Assembly: GCA_023614405.1 (NCBI GenBank)
Contig: CM042694.1
Coordinates: 480,039,392-480,103,391 of the forward strand
DNA: 64,000 bases
Source: Avena insularis
Taxonomy: Eukaryota > Streptophyta > Magnoliopsida > Poales > Poaceae
Reading direction: 5' to 3'
In this document: piece by piece, positions 23,221-36,439 of the stretch
Layout: each line of letters begins with the position of its first letter
How positions within the stretch are numbered: the first letter of the stretch is position 1
Notes under the pieces: generated by a model
Databases searched by the model: none
Seen by the model: only the letters and a program-made list of their open reading frames with translations
What the model was told of the DNA's origin: nothing
Made by a program: the position numbers and the translations under genes

Positions 23221-26200
23221 ATGGCTTCATCTTCTTCCTCTGGTTTGGCGGCAGCAGCGGCAGCGGCGACGGCGGAAGCAGTAGCAGAGAAGGAGAGCTT
23301 CCGGGGAATCTGGATCCCCTGCTCCCTCAACAAGGAGGGCCTCAAGAACGTGGAGAAGGAGGGGCTTCTCGCCGCCGGTGACTGGCGGAGCGGCTACGGG
23401 GAAACCGTCCCCAACCCGCGCGACGGCAAGCGGGTCCACTTCGGCACCCATCTCGACCGATGTCTGTCTTTTCCTTCCTCGGAGTTCTTCTCCGAGGTGA
23501 TAGATCATTTCGGAGTTTAACTCCACAATCTTCCTCCTAACTCTCTCTTAGAGATGAGTGCGTATGCTTCGCTTTGCGAGGGCTTTCTCGGCATTAGGCC
23601 GAGTTTGACTCTCTTCCGGTACTATTTCCATGTCCGGAGAAACTCCATCACTGCTGGTGTTCCTTACATCACCGGCACTATCAGCTTTTCACTTAGACGT
23701 GACCGGGCTTATCCCAAGATTCTAGCTAGTGACTCAGTCAAACAATGGCCGGCCACTTTTTTCTATCATAGGGATATTCCAGCTTCCGACAAAGCTACCG
23801 CTTTGCCGGCTTTTGTCGACAGAGCCACCACGGCCCAGCCTTCCTGGGACAAGGCTGCTCCGGCTCTTTCCGACGATCTGATCCTCGCTAAGAGGTAGAT
23901 CGAATATTTGAGTAAGCACAATGGTCTGAAGGGATCCGACTTGGTCTAGTGCTGGGTCTCACGTCGGATCCAGCCACTTCAGTACCACGGAACCCGACTG
24001 ATGCACTCCATCACGTCGTCTCCAACCGACTCTCTCCGCATTAGCTCCAAAGCCTACACCACTCAAGGCTACATAAGCCAAATCAAGTGGCTGATCAAGG
24101 AGCGGATCGAGAGGAGGATTCCGGAGGTTTCTCTGGACATGCACACGGTGGAAAACCCCGTGGTGCCGGTAAGCTTCCATCATCACACCTTTTATGTGTT
24201 TCAATCTTTGAGTTATACTGCAATACTGATATGTTTTCTTCTTTTCAGCTTGCTGACATCCCCGAGTCGGAACTTGCTCCGCTCGAAGGATATCCTCTGG
24301 AGTTCTCTCTGGAGGTAGAAGTGGTCCCATTGCCGGACCTTGTGCTCAAGAAGCGCAAAGCTCCGACAGTGGCCGTTGGCACAAAGGAGGTGTCTGTCGT
24401 GAAGAGGTAACTTTCAGTCACAACTTTCTGCCTTTGTACTTTACTCAAATTTCTTTCCGAGATGTAATGTTTCCGACTTCACTACATTCTCAGAGCAAAA
24501 CCGCTCGTCAAGGCCAAGGGGAAAGGGATTTCTTCAAAGCCGCTGCGGCAGACGAAGCTTACCATAGCTTCCCCTGCTGTGGCTCCTCCGACTCCTGCCC
24601 CTCAACCTTCTGCAACGCCGGTTATTTCGCCAGACGCTGTAGAAGATCCGGCTCCTTCAACGGGGCCTGCGAACCTTGGATCGCAAACTGATGTCACCAT
24701 GGGTGCGTCAGATCTAGATAAGGGTGAACCCTCTTTGGGTAATGATCCCTCGGTAGAAACCTTCGCCGAAAACCTCATGAGCAATCCGGGTCTTGCAAAG
24801 TTTGGCCTGACCCGGAAATCTGCTGAAGAGATCCAGCGGCTCGCCAGGCAAGTCCTAGAGAAAAGCCATCTATCTGCCAAAGAAGAAGCGCAAGAAACAG
24901 AGGACGTCAAGTTCTCTGATCTTCTTGCTCAAGTCCGCCTTCGCGACGAGAGGATTAGGACTGGTGAGCTTCCAACAGCCCCAGTGATCCCTCTTACTCT
25001 TGCCGAGAAGGTGGCCGCTGAAGTGAACGTGGGTTTGGATAAACTTACCCGCGAGCAATATGTAAGTCGGAATTCCAACTCCTGTTTTTCCTTTATTGTA
25101 TTTTATATCATATCCTCTAGCCCCCAAGCATGAAGTAGGATAAACAATCTGGGTTTATGCTTTATTAGGATGCCAAAGGACGAACTAGTGTAGCCCCCAA
25201 GGCTCGTGCTGATATTTATCAAAAATATTAGCCCGAGTCTTAAGTAGCTTTCTAACTTTGGGTATTCTGACTTACAGAAAGTATGTTCCTATAACCAGGA
25301 ATTATTGACCAATGTATGCGATAAGCGGAGAGAGATCAAAGCTCTCTGGCTTAAAAATGCTGAACTCAAAGTTGCCAAGGATGAGGCCAAAGGTAAACAT
25401 TCCGAGACTCAACCCTTGTCTTTGTATTTTCAATGTCGAATTTTTCTGAACTTTTGTTCTTTTTGACTTATAGCGCTGGTGAAACAATCTGTCGCCATGA
25501 TTGAAGAGGCCGAGAACCTCAAGACCCTGGTGGTGGAGAACAAGGGACTTCGCCAAGAGCTGGATAAGCTTAAGGCGGATCATGAAAGGAGCATAGCTCA
25601 AGTCCTTGAATCCTCCTCCATGGCCACTGATGAGCGTGATCGCAAGATTGCTGATCAAGATAAAATAATCTCGGATCTCAAAAATGAGCTTGGCGGAGAG
25701 AAGTATATGTCCCAGGCGCTCCGGGCTGAACTCCAGAGTCTCCGGGAGGAGAAGACCAAAATTGACGACATCATTTTTGGTACGTTCCATCTATCTGACT
25801 TGTTTCTTTCTTCGACTTTTATCAATGTCGGATTTTACTTAACTTGTTTTGTGTATAGGTCCTCTGAATTTGACGGACTCTTCCTCCTCCGAGCCCCGCA
25901 CCCACCGGCTTACCCAAGTCGGTGACCTGCTTCATGACTTTCGTCAGTCCCTTGAAGACGTCGACAAAGCTCTCAAGATTCCGGACATGCCAAGCATGTC
26001 GGATTTTCAGGTGCGGGACAAGGCCAAGGAGATGCCGCAGCTTGTTCGAGACTGGAACATGTCCTACGTGCGGACTGCTGCGCAGGATGCTCTCACCATG
26101 GTCATGAGCCACCATGGAAACATAGAGATATGGCAAGTGACTAGAGGGTACTGCAAGGTAGACGAAGACGGCCAGGAGCAGGACCTTCAAGCCATCATAC

Positions 26201-26408
26201 ACTCCTGTGCTGGATACGGGTTGTGGCTGATCTGACCAGCTACGAGATCCCCTTCTTCACCCGCGTGGATACTCCACCTCCTCCTGCAGAAGAAACCGAA
26301 GAAGTTTCCGACGATGAACGCACCACCTCGGATGCGAACATCTCGGAACGATATCAAGGCGGAGTGACCAGTGAGCCGGCAGATCCTTCATCTCCTCCTG
26401 CATCATAG
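23221..26408 (+). pseudogene. Antisense six-exon gene of Tat-type element (Transposase_28-like, putative gypsy-type protein)
   Basis: The start is ATG at 23221 (MASSSSSG, alanine-rich). Exons are 23221-24168, 24249-24406, 24494-25061, 25278-25392, 25474-25779 and 25859-26408; all five introns are GT-AG and 78-216 bp long, and the joined exons keep one frame across every junction (about 880 codons). Exon 1 (SLCEGFLGIRPSLTLFRYYFHVRR...) resembles the plant 'putative gypsy type transposon' domain PF04195. The middle is proline-rich; exons 4-5 look coiled coil (LKTLVVENKGLRQELDKLKADHERS); the C-terminus is acidic. Stops at 23518, 23896 and 23947 and a one-base shift near 26220 make this copy non-functional. 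Its role is unknown; despite the domain name there is no evidence of transposase activity. Confidence 0.75.
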
Positions 26409-26975
26409 ACCAGAAATTTATGTATCATTCCGGAAAAACATGATGCGTTTGTAAATATGTAGTACTTTAACTTTTGCTAGTGCTAAGCTTTTAATCTACT
26501 CAGCACTTTTTGGCTTTTAAAATTTTTGAGTGCCTGAAATGTTTACATAAGCACTTGTATTTTTTCGTCTCTACTTATCGTTTATCTGGCTTTCCGCCTC
26601 GTACCTTTCGTGAGCCGGCTAAACCTTCCATCGGAAACTTTACCGAGCAACGGAGCTCAATTGCTAAACCAGTTTAAACTCGGAAACAAAGCTCGCTTCC
26701 AGTACCAACAATTCACTACTCGGAAAATGCCCGCATCCAGCAATCAGACAAATAACCAAAGTAAAGACTAGAAACTTTAGAGTAATACCCGAGGGTAGCA
26801 GTTTTAGAATCGGAAATCTAAACCAGAACGAACTTTCAAGCATTCTGGGATTTTCGACTATGACATAATCATTCGGAAATAAGATGGTAACAACTTCTCA
26901 GAAAACACTTGAGGTAACCAAAACTTTTATTTCTCACAGAACATGTACATATGTATGATTACAAAGAAGGATAAA
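26409..26975. other. Non-coding spacer between convergent antisense gene and pol
   Basis: AT-rich, no supported frame. It lies between the tail of the plus-strand gene and the pol stop codon, as 5926-6559 does in copy 1. Confidence 0.5.
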
Positions 26976-29642
26976 CTAAGAATAAAAGAGACGTAGCTGA
27001 GCAATATTCCATGGTCTGTCTAACTCATCCGGATTTGTACTGCCTCCAACTCTCTTTCTCTTCTTAGTAGCAGGTATTTCTTTGACTAGCCTCATGTCGG
27101 TTAAGTAGTACGATCCATTGTGCAATACTCGACTAACTAAAAAGGGCCCTTCCCATACTGGGGAAAGTTTGTGCTTTCTTTGTTACACAAGCCGGAGAAC
27201 CAAATCACCTTTATTGAAGCATCTATTTCAGACTCTCTGACTATGATACTTGCGTAACTTCTGCTGATAGGCTGTAGATCTCATTTCAGCAACGACGCGA
27301 ACTTCTTCGACTAAGTCAAGATCATTTTGTCGAGAAATCTCGGCATCCTCTTCGATATACGCGGCCACTCTAGAAGAAGTATGAATTAAATCACTAGGAA
27401 GAACTGCTTCTGCACCATAGACCAAGAAGAAAGGTGTGTATTATGTTGACCTGTTTGGAGTTGTTCGTAAACTCCAAATTACAGAGGGTAATTCCTCCGC
27501 CCAAGCCCCCACAACACGTCGTAGTGGTCCTTCGAGTCTCGGTTTTAGGCCTTGTAAGATTAAACTATTTGCTCTTTCGACTTGTCCGTTAGCTTGTGGA
27601 TGTGCGACTGACGCAATGTCAAGCCGGATATTTTGCTCGTCGTAGAATTCAGCCAATTATCCCATAGAAAAGTTACTCCCATTGTCCGTGGTAATGCTAT
27701 GCGGATAACCATACCGGATTATAACATCCTCGACAAATCTTTTGGCTGTTGCTCCGTCACAACTTGTGATGGGTTTAGCCTCAATCCATTTGGTGAATTT
27801 ATCCACCATCACTAAGAGGTGAGTAAATCCACTTGGAGCTCGTTTAAAAGGTCCTACCATATCAAGCCCCCAGACCGCAAAGGGCCATGTTATAGGTATT
27901 GTTCGCAACTGATCAGCCGGAACATGAGCTTGCTTGGCGTACTTTTGGCAGCCTTTGCACGTCTTGACTAATCGTTCAACATCTGCCTGAGCTGTAAGCT
28001 AGAAAAATCCGTGTCGAAAAGCTTTTACAACTAAAGATTTGGCTACAGCGTGGTGACCACACTCGCCTTCGTGGATTTCCCTTAAGATTTCCACTCCTTC
28101 TTTCGGAGATAGACACCGCTGAAAACCCCCAGAAACACTCCGTTTATAGAGCTCACCTTTAACAATAGTATAGGCTTTAGTTCGTCGGATAATCTGTCGG
28201 CTCAGCACCTCGTCTTCGGGTAATTTGCCATCTACTAAATAATCGAGGTAGGGTTGAGTCCAGCTGGGAATTACAGCCAGAACTGCTATTAAAGGTGAGT
28301 CGGATTTGGTCGGATATTCCTCATCTACTCCCTTTATTGAGGGAACTTTGAGGTGCTCTAAAAAAGCGTCATCCGAGACCTCTTTCCGCGCAGAACATAT
28401 CCGAGATAGTGCATCTGCTTCCTCATTTTCTGCTCGAGGGATGTGTTGAACTTCAAACCCTTCGAATGATTTAGATAGATCATCCACGACAGCTTTATAT
28501 GCTGCCATGTGTTTATTTGCATTACAAATATCCGACACTTGTTGAGCAACAAGATCCAAATCTCCGTAACACATCAAACGTCGGATACCAATGTCCTTAG
28601 CAATCCGGATTCCATGTAGCAGTGCTTCATACTCGGCAATATTGTTTGTCGCTATGAAGTGGATCTGCAACACGTATAAAAGTTTATCTCCTTGGGGTGA
28701 TTTGAGCACCACGCCAGCCCCCGAGCCCCCTCGAGTCTTAGACCCATCAAAAAAGAGGGTCCAATATTCTGAATCAGGGAGGATCAGGTTATCCTTTGCC
28801 TCTATCCAATCAGCAACAAAGTTAGCAAGGATCTGGGACTTGATTGCTGTCCGAGGTTTATACTCAATATCGAAAGCTGAAAGCTCTATGCCCCATTTGG
28901 CGACGCGTCCTGTGGCGTCACTGTTGTTGATTATATCTCTCATGGGAGCTTTGCTCACCACGGTAATTGGATGCTCCTGAAAATAGTGTCGTAACTTACG
29001 AGATGCTAGAAAAACACCGTAAGCCAACTTTTGATAGTGCAGAATCGCTGTTTTGATTCTGTCAGGACCTCGCTGACAAAGTAAGTCGGACGCTGCACTA
29101 GGTGTTCCTGATTTTCCTCTAATCTCTCCACCACCATGACGATACTAACGACCTTATTTGTCGCAGCAATATAAAGCAACATCGGTTCCTGAGGTTCTGG
29201 CGCTGTAAGGATAGGAGCAGATGAGAGTACTTTGTTCAGGTCTTGTAGTGCAGCTTCAGCTTCATCAGTCCAAACAAAATCTTTGGCCTTTTTCAGGAGT
29301 TTGTATAATGGTGCGGCTCTTTCACCAAGACGGCTTACAAATCGACTGACCGCAGCGATGCAGCCTGTTTATCTTTGTACGTCCTTCAGGTGAGTTGGCC
29401 TAGAAATATTGAGTATAGCCTTGATTTTGTCTCGGTTCACCTCTATGCCTCTTTGAGACACGATGAAACCTAACAATTTTCCGGCTGGTATTCCAAAGAA
29501 GCATTTCTTCGGGTTAAGCATGATGTTGTATTTTCATAGATTGGCGAATGTTTCCTCCAAGTCGGAAATTAGCGTTTCCTTCTTTTTGGACATCACTGCG
29601 ATATCATCCACGTATGCATGTACATTGCATCCGAGTTGGTTT
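26976..29642 (-). pseudogene. pol remnant: reverse transcriptase C-terminus, dual RNase H, integrase
   Basis: Read from 29642. It opens within reverse transcriptase at the catalytic AYVDDIAVMSKK; the upstream half of that enzyme and the protease are missing. The connection region and first RNase H end with ILANFVADW. The second, archaeal-type RNase H follows (WTLFFDGSKTRGGSGAG, NNIAEYEALLHG, CYGDLDLVAQQV, ENEEADALSR). Integrase has the zinc ligands (GECGHHAVAKSL..., CKGCQKYA), LDMVGPF, TTDNGSNF and NGQVERAN, so the DDE triad is intact. The end is DELDRPWNIAQLRLFYS with a stop at 26976. Nonsense codons at 27999, 27657 and 27441, a frame change near 29030 and others in 29100-29560 inactivate it. 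Confidence 0.85.
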
Positions 29643-32561
29643 CCGCTGTTTCCGCGTTGGGTTTTTCTTCCGAGGTATTTTTGCGCTTCTGAGCTTGTTG
29701 CTTTGTTTTTGCTGACTGAGGTACAGCCAGGACGTTGAGTAGTCCCTCTGCATCATCGTCAGCATCTGCATACTTGCTCGTTATTTCTATCATCTCCCCC
29801 AAATCAGTGACATTGTCGCACTTCAAGCGATGACGCAGTAGACCAATTGGGAGACCTGCAATGAAATCTTCAATCGCGGTTTGGTCGTTTACTCCTTCAC
29901 AGGAGTTCTTGGTGTCGATCCATCGTCCGAGATAATCTCAGCAAGTTTCTCCGGCTTTCTGGGTGCAACGTTGCAGGTCTCCGACCAAACAGGGCCTCCG
30001 ATATGTGCCTTCGAAATTACGAAAGAATGCACTTTGCATGTCATACCAGTTATGGATGGTGTTCTCCGGAAGTTCATTGAGCCATGATCGCGCCGTCTTC
30101 CGCAACATAAGTGGGAGATATCGGGTTGCGACCAGGCTGTTTCCGCCTTTGGCGTCTGACAAGCTTGGAAAAAATCCTGTAGCCAAGTGTCTGGCCGAGC
30201 AATGCCTTCGTAGGCTTGGATGTGTCTTGAGATAGCAAATCCTTCCGGGAATCTTGTAGCTCTGATGCATGGTCCAAAGCACTTTGGGCCCATGTACATG
30301 TCATTGTTTTCATAGCATCGCGCCTCTATGTTGGAATTGATCTTGTGCCTTGCGTCGTTCGGGGATAGAGATCGTCTCGAATGCCGGCTGTGGCTACGGT
30401 GCCGTGGAGCCGGACTTCGGCTTCTGCCACCACCTCCTCCGACATGTCGTCCTCCTTGCCCTCCATGGGGGCCGTTGTGATGACTGTGTGGTAGAGAGGG
30501 TGGTGCAGCTGGATAGTTTCTGGCTGATCGCCGGCCTCCGTCCGGAGCATCATTATTCCGGTTCCAGGGAGGATCTTGACTATGACGAGCCCCTGCCGGC
30601 TTGTACCAGCATGGTTTCCGTCGTTTCTTCGTCCGTTATTCCCACCATGGTGAGGATCAGCCGGACGGCTTGTATACTTAGAAGGTGGCATTTTTTGACG
30701 ATCCTCCTCCTATCATTTTTCTTTATCTTCTCCCCTTTGATCCTTAGATTCTCGTCGGGGAGGGTTCGTCGGATTCAGGGCAGCAATGGCATCTTTCTTG
30801 GCGGCGACGCGTTGCTCGATTACGTGAAGTTCTGTGATGTTGTCCTGAAGATCCGGTTCTTGAATGGTTGTCTTCCCGGTGTTCGGGGTGATGATACTGC
30901 GCCCGGACATAATGGGATCTTACGCCAGCCCATGCCGGATCCGTGCGACATTGGTCAGAATCTAAGACCAGTTTTTGACTTCCGGACAGGGCGATCTTTT
31001 GCTGCTCCAGTCCCTTGTTGAGTAGTTTGATACCCAAACGTATCTCCTCTGGTCCTGGATTAGCCGACAGAATTTCTCGGGCTGCCACGGTATTCTGTAC
31101 TGGTGTTGGGTATACCCAATCTCCGTTGCTATCTTTATGTGGCTTCCCCATCTCATCTCCAAAAAGGACGGCATGGACACATGGGAATTGGTTGTCATCT
31201 ATGTGATGCTTCTGTGTCTTCGGATGCAAACGAGACATGTATTCCTTGTTTGACATGCATTTCTTCTCCACCTCAATGTTTTTGGCTTCATCGAGGAGTT
31301 GTTGACGATGCGCTTCTAGGGCCTGCGCCCTTTCGTCCAGCTCATCCGCAGTAAGTTATGCGGCTGTAGGGATAGGTGTAGTTAATGCGACATCGATGAG
31401 TTTACGCGCACCTTCGGTGATCACGTGTCCATCCACCGATGCTTCTTTTTTCGGCTCTTCTGGGATAAGCGCTCCATCCGAGTCCTCTTCGTATTCCTTG
31501 GCAATCACCTCCTCTGTCAGAGGGTCTTTTGTCGGGGCCTTGTTTTTCTTGTTCTTCTTCTTTGCCTTCTTGGCAGCGCCGGTAGCAAAGACGGCTTTGG
31601 GTCCGTTTCCCGGAGTCAAGCTCTGATCGGTACTTTCGGACATCTGGACTTCGGGATTGTCTCTGACTTCCATGTCATCCTGCGCTTTGGGAGAGTGTTC
31701 CCCGGATCCTTCATCCATGGCTTCTCCTTCTTATGTAGCTTTGGAGTTGTACTCCTCTTCATATTCCGCGGAGAACTTTCGGAAATCTGCTGACGTCATC
31801 GATTCATCCGAGGATGCGAGTACGTCGGTGTTTGTTCCAATCGCCTCCAGCATAGAGTCGGTGTTTTCTCCAGCATCGGCAGAGCCGGATCCGGATCCCA
31901 CGTATCCGATGAAGTGCGACCCGTGCTTCCTGAGGTACCTGCGGCTTTCACGATCAGCCATGTCGAAACTTTTGATGGTCTCGAGGATTGCATCTGCGCT
32001 TTCGCCTTGCAGTATCATACGTTTTAGTGTGTACCTTAGGAAAGGTCTGTCTATCCCGGCATCATCAGAGCCGGAATCAATGTCACTGATATGCTCCTCC
32101 TGGATTTCGACTTCCACGGGTGGGTCGATCTGGGATCTGGCTTCTCCAGGGAGATCCACTCCAGATTCGACTTGGACCGTAAGGTCTTCTTCAGGCTCAG
32201 ATTTCTCCACTATCTCTGCAACTGGTGCGGGCTGGGTGGGATTAGGGTTTTCTGAGATCCGGAACTCTGCCGCCTCCACGGACAAAGGGGACCCAGAAGA
32301 TTCTTCTGCCTCTATCATCACTGCTGGGGTGGGTTGGGCAGGTTCAGCGAAACCGATGTAAACAACAATCTCGCCAAAAGACATGATTGTGTAGGCAGTC
32401 ACGACCTCCCTAGCCGGAATCCAAGTCTCGTCGAGAACGATGAGAGGGACGTCGCTGGCGTAGAGGATGCAACCGACGGCGATGGTCTCGCCGATTCTGA
32501 TTCTTGCAGATTCCGCTCGGAACGCAAATCTGAAGCTCACTTGCCCCACGGTGGGCGCCAA
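29643..32561 (-). pseudogene. gag of Tat-type element, decayed and fused to pol by a deletion
   Basis: From just inside the PBS (32561) a single frame runs to about 30900 with only two stops (31731 and 31356). Its first part is acidic and rich in Glu/Ser/Pro (32400-31740), then lysine-rich (KKAKKKNKKNK), then ELDERAQALEAHRQQLLDEAK, probably coiled coil. The conserved capsid-like part lies at 30310-29830 in two frames (FPEGFAISRHIQAYEGIARPDTWLQDFF; LRKTARSWLNELPENTIHNWYDMQSAFFRNFEGTYRRP). The last part (KCDNVTDLGEMIEITSKYADADD) ends near 29643, where it is joined directly to reverse transcriptase. No zinc knuckle remains. The frame opens at TTG rather than ATG, so the true start is unclear. 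Confidence 0.75.
32543..32560 (-). other. Primer-binding site of Tat-type element
   Basis: Minus strand TGGCGCCCACCGTGGGGC, two bases after the 5' LTR. It is the form used by many Tat-group elements; I do not name the tRNA. Confidence 0.85.
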
Positions 32562-32562
32562 C

Positions 32563-33076
32563 TGTCATCGGATTGATGACAAGTACATCATGAGGGGGTC
32601 CTCGAGGCGTGCGGAAGAGAGGGGTGTGATACGTACGGTATTCCGGCAGGGTGAGCACACAAGTTTACCCAGGTTCGAATCCGCCGGCTTTGGACGGATC
32701 CTACTCCTGCTAGCAATCCAGTAATACGGCAGAGCTGGAATATGGGTTACAAGGGTTTCGCCTGTGCGAGTTGAGATTGTATACTATTGAGATGTTGCCC
32801 TAAAGGCTCTCCCTAGGTCGGCTTATATAGATATTAGCCCTAGGGTTTACAGGAGAGATCTATCCGGCTACGGCTGAGAGTCGGTTACAGAGTACATCTT
32901 GAACTACAAGTAACATTATGGGCCTAAGTCGGTAAGTCTTCTAGGCCTTCCCGTAGCCGGATTGGACTCTGTCCTCCTCCCTGACTGGGCCGCCCGTGAA
33001 GCAATGCTCTAACCCGAAGTGGGCCACCCTGGTTAGTGAGGAACTATGAGGATACCCAGAAAGTATATCCCCAACA
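32563..33076 (-). mobile_element. 5' LTR of Tat-type element
   Basis: Minus strand begins TGTTGGGGATATACTTTC at 33076 and ends ...CCGATGACA at 32563. About 94% identical to the 3' LTR by eye. Confidence 0.92.
32822..32830 (-). promoter_or_regulatory. Probable TATA box in the 5' LTR
   Basis: Minus strand CTATATAAG, preceded in that direction by the GGCCCA-containing stretch (about 32920). Both LTRs keep the TATA element. Confidence 0.5.
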
Positions 33077-33081
33077 GTCAC
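33077..33081. repeat. TSD, right copy (GTCAC)
   Basis: Identical to 22146-22150. Confidence 0.92.
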
Positions 33082-36000
33082 GCTCCTAGTCAAATATGGC
33101 ATCCATATATGAGATCCAGGGATTTCACTTATCTCCCACTCAAAATATGTCTGCTACATATTAAGATTTAGCCAAGCTACTTAGCTCCCACTCAAATGCA
33201 GGTCCTCTCAATAATCTTGGACATTCCAAAATTCTTTGATCATCATCAAATTGAGAATTCCAGGTACGAGATTCCAATATCCATATATTGCTGGTGTAAA
33301 TCCAATAGACTCAAGCATCGCTACATTTGTAGTCAACTCCTTGAATTTGTCCATACTTTGTGACAAATCGAGCTTTACATCTTCATTAAGTTTCATTCCT
33401 TCTAATGACTTTGAAGTCATACTAAAATATCAAGTAAACTTCTTTACTTAATAAGATCATATTACTTCACAATCTTAAATATAACTTAATATAGGATTTT
33501 ATGACTCCTAGTCATTTCTCGCATTGAGGTCCATCGCGCTTTTTTGTAGTTCGTAGGTATGTCTTGTTGAAAACATGACAAGTGAATTAGTGATATAATT
33601 CCACAAACTTGCAGAATATATAGTTGGATCCTACTTTCTTTAGTAAAAGTATTCGCTGAAACTTTATGATCATTATCATTAGTTTCTCCTCTATATGGTT
33701 TCATAGAAAAAATTCCACTGCGCCACTCAACAATCTGGAGGCAAGGTCAAATACCTTGTTTTAATATTTTACTTTCTTCCACCTGTATCTTCATCAAAAC
33801 ACAACAACTTTGGACAACAACAGGTTTGCCCCTTGTGGAATATGTATTCATAGTTGTCTAAGAATACGCTACAAAGAATTGTTTATTCGCCATGATTTCG
33901 AATTATCGGAACCTCTAGAAACTCGAACATGCCATAAATCTTATGGTGTTGTTTCCATGAATGTTTAGATGTTCCTTTGTGTTTCAAATGAGTGTTTGCT
34001 TATTTCGATCTCTGACTCTAAACGACAACTATAACCATATGTATCTAATACAACATGATTATGATATTTAGACATTTCAATACAGTTTGAATTTATCCAA
34101 TTGTCATAATTTATGAAACATATTTCACAAGTCCCTTTTATGCCAAAATTAACTTAAATACTTTAGTCATGTCGATCAAATCGAAGAGACTTTTGTATTC
34201 TCATTAATTCTATATCCTCCTTTACTTTGAAATCTTTTGAACAATTCAAAATAGTTTCAAACTTATGTTTCATTAAGTAAATACTCATATTCACTTAAAT
34301 ATACAATGAAGTATGAAATAATGATTTCCACTATTTGTTGAAAATACGATACATCACTATGAATAAGATTCAACATTTCTTCGCATATCACCGTTTTACC
34401 AGAATGCAGAGTTTTAGTCATTTTGCCCAACGAGGCATGGTTTTGCAAATTCTCTAGATAAATATCTAAGACCCCGATTCATTTAGAATGAAGAACATGC
34501 AATAACCACCATGACTTAAACAACAATGTTATATCATAATCAAACTTTGGATATCTTTTAGCATTCTAATCCTTTATAAATGCTTTAAACTATTATAATT
34601 AACATAGTGATTAGAATAACTCATTTATAATTGTAATGTGACCATAACGGTATTATTCATAAGAATAGTACAACTAGATTGTAACTTATTTATATGAATA
34701 ATTGTCTCGCTAAAAGCAAGACACACAAACAAGGATTACAAAATTATATTCAAGTCCACTAAGCCAAATGATAAACCTTGAGGAAAGGGGGTGATGTCGG
34801 CCATCAACTATTTTGCTTGTCCTCATCAAGCCGTATTACCTCAATTTCAGCAATTCTCAAGCAGACCATCCTGTTTTCACAAAACGGGACAAGTATCCAA
34901 TACTTATGTAAACTGCAATGAGTTTTGCAAGAATTACATTTATAACTTTGTATATCTGACATATACCCTTTTCATTCATGACCTCTGTTGCAATCAAGAC
35001 CTAATGGAAGATCCCTAAGTGTTTCTCCAAATATTCTCTTTTCATCCATCATGGAAGAAAACTCATCCAACGGCTCATACTTTATGTGCCAGATCTTGCA
35101 TAATACAAAATTGTAGTCCAACTCTCCATAGAATGGATAATGGCTTATTGGATGATAATGGAGAGAGCACAAACATTGCAGAGTCATCGGAGTATCTCCT
35201 AATGGTTATTGTATAAAGAAGAGAAGATCACCTTTTACAAGGATATCCCTCAAGCGTGGGTATTAATCTATGAAGTTGGAACCTTTTGCTAAGTTCCATA
35301 TCAAGCAGGAAATTTCCCATGGTCACAAAATACCTCAATGGGATAGGCCATGATCTACTAAGATATTTGCAAATAGACATCTAGACTAAGTTCATAATAT
35401 GATTTCAATCCTAATTGAGCTTCCACTAATATTGTCATCGCCTGGATGATTTTAGTGATCACACGATCCCAATCCGCTACACCACCCCCGATCATCATGG
35501 CCGGCAATGCAGTTTCAAAGGTAGACATTCCCCAATGTCAATCACATCATCCATGTGACTCTTGCTCGACCTTTCAGTCTCTTGTGTTCTGAGGCCATGT
35601 CTACACATGCTAGGATCGCCAAATCTAACTTGTGTGTATTCGCAGTGCAACATGGCTTACACCCACCGTATGCAAACGCAGATATGCCTCATAACGAAGA
35701 ACTTTCTTGGTGGTGCACACACAAGGGGAACACTATAATTGGAATTATATAGGGATTATCTTATTTGCTACCCTTGAGTATCTAATACTAGCATATAATA
35801 AGATATTAAACAGGTATCAACATCACATGTATATTGTTATATGATATGGTCATTCTTCTTGCACCTTGATCTCCATCAAGCGCTCTGGCATGATCTCCAT
35901 CTTGCCCCTGGTTTGACGCCAAGTCCACGACGCCACCAGCAGGTCATCCATCAGAATGATGGCTATTATTATACAACTTAGTAACATAAAAGTAAACTAC

Positions 36001-36439
36001 TTTACCTTTATAACGACCAAGACCATATCAAATCACATGCCCCTCCTGCAAAATTAAGTTAGACTCCTCTACTTATCTATTGCAAGTTTTACGTGGTTGT
36101 TAGGGCTTTCGCAATAGAACTGTTTCTAAACTACGAACTTTCCAACCACAACATGGATCCAACGGTTGTCTCTACTACACCCCTTTCGGGGCCCTCCGTT
36201 GTAAATACCATATCAACTACTGAATGAGAGACAGACACCCGCTAGCCACTTATACGGGACAAGCCGTATGTCAAGCGTGGAACCAGTCTCGCGTATGAAT
36301 ACACGTAAGGTCGGTTCAGGCCGCTTCATCAAACAATACCGCGATATAAACAAATACATGTTGAAGGGTAACAACTAAGGGATCAATGCCTGCACAATAC
36401 TTGTGCGGACTGGCCGTACAACACTCCTACGCATAGATC

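Larger units (their letters stand above)
22151..33076 (-). mobile_element. Complete Tat-type Ty3/gypsy retrotransposon (copy 2), decayed
   Basis: 10,926 bp with LTRs of 505 and 514 bp and a perfect TSD (GTCAC). On the minus strand the order is 5' LTR, PBS, gag (32561-29643), remnant of reverse transcriptase, dual RNase H and integrase (29642-26976), then on the opposite strand a six-exon gene (23221-26408), PPT and 3' LTR. The archaeal-type second RNase H and the antisense gene near the 3' LTR place it in the Tat/Ogre-Grande group. I count about 28 substitutions between the LTRs by eye (near 5.5%); with the commonly used grass rate of 1.3e-8 per site per year that suggests insertion about 2 million years ago. 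Confidence 0.92.

Noticed and set aside
30350..31021. Plus-strand frame of 223 codons opposite gag
   Set aside because: No domain and no continuity with the antisense gene; explained by codon composition of gag on the other strand.
31653..32361. Long plus-strand serine-rich frame (234 codons)
   Set aside because: It is the complement of the acidic gag region on the minus strand, whose frame runs consistently from the PBS; the plus frame is its shadow.
33208..35187. Short minus-strand frames that look somewhat protein-like
   Set aside because: They are at most 80 codons, isolated in a decayed copia interior, and match nothing I can name; mentioned in the region entry but not called as genes.
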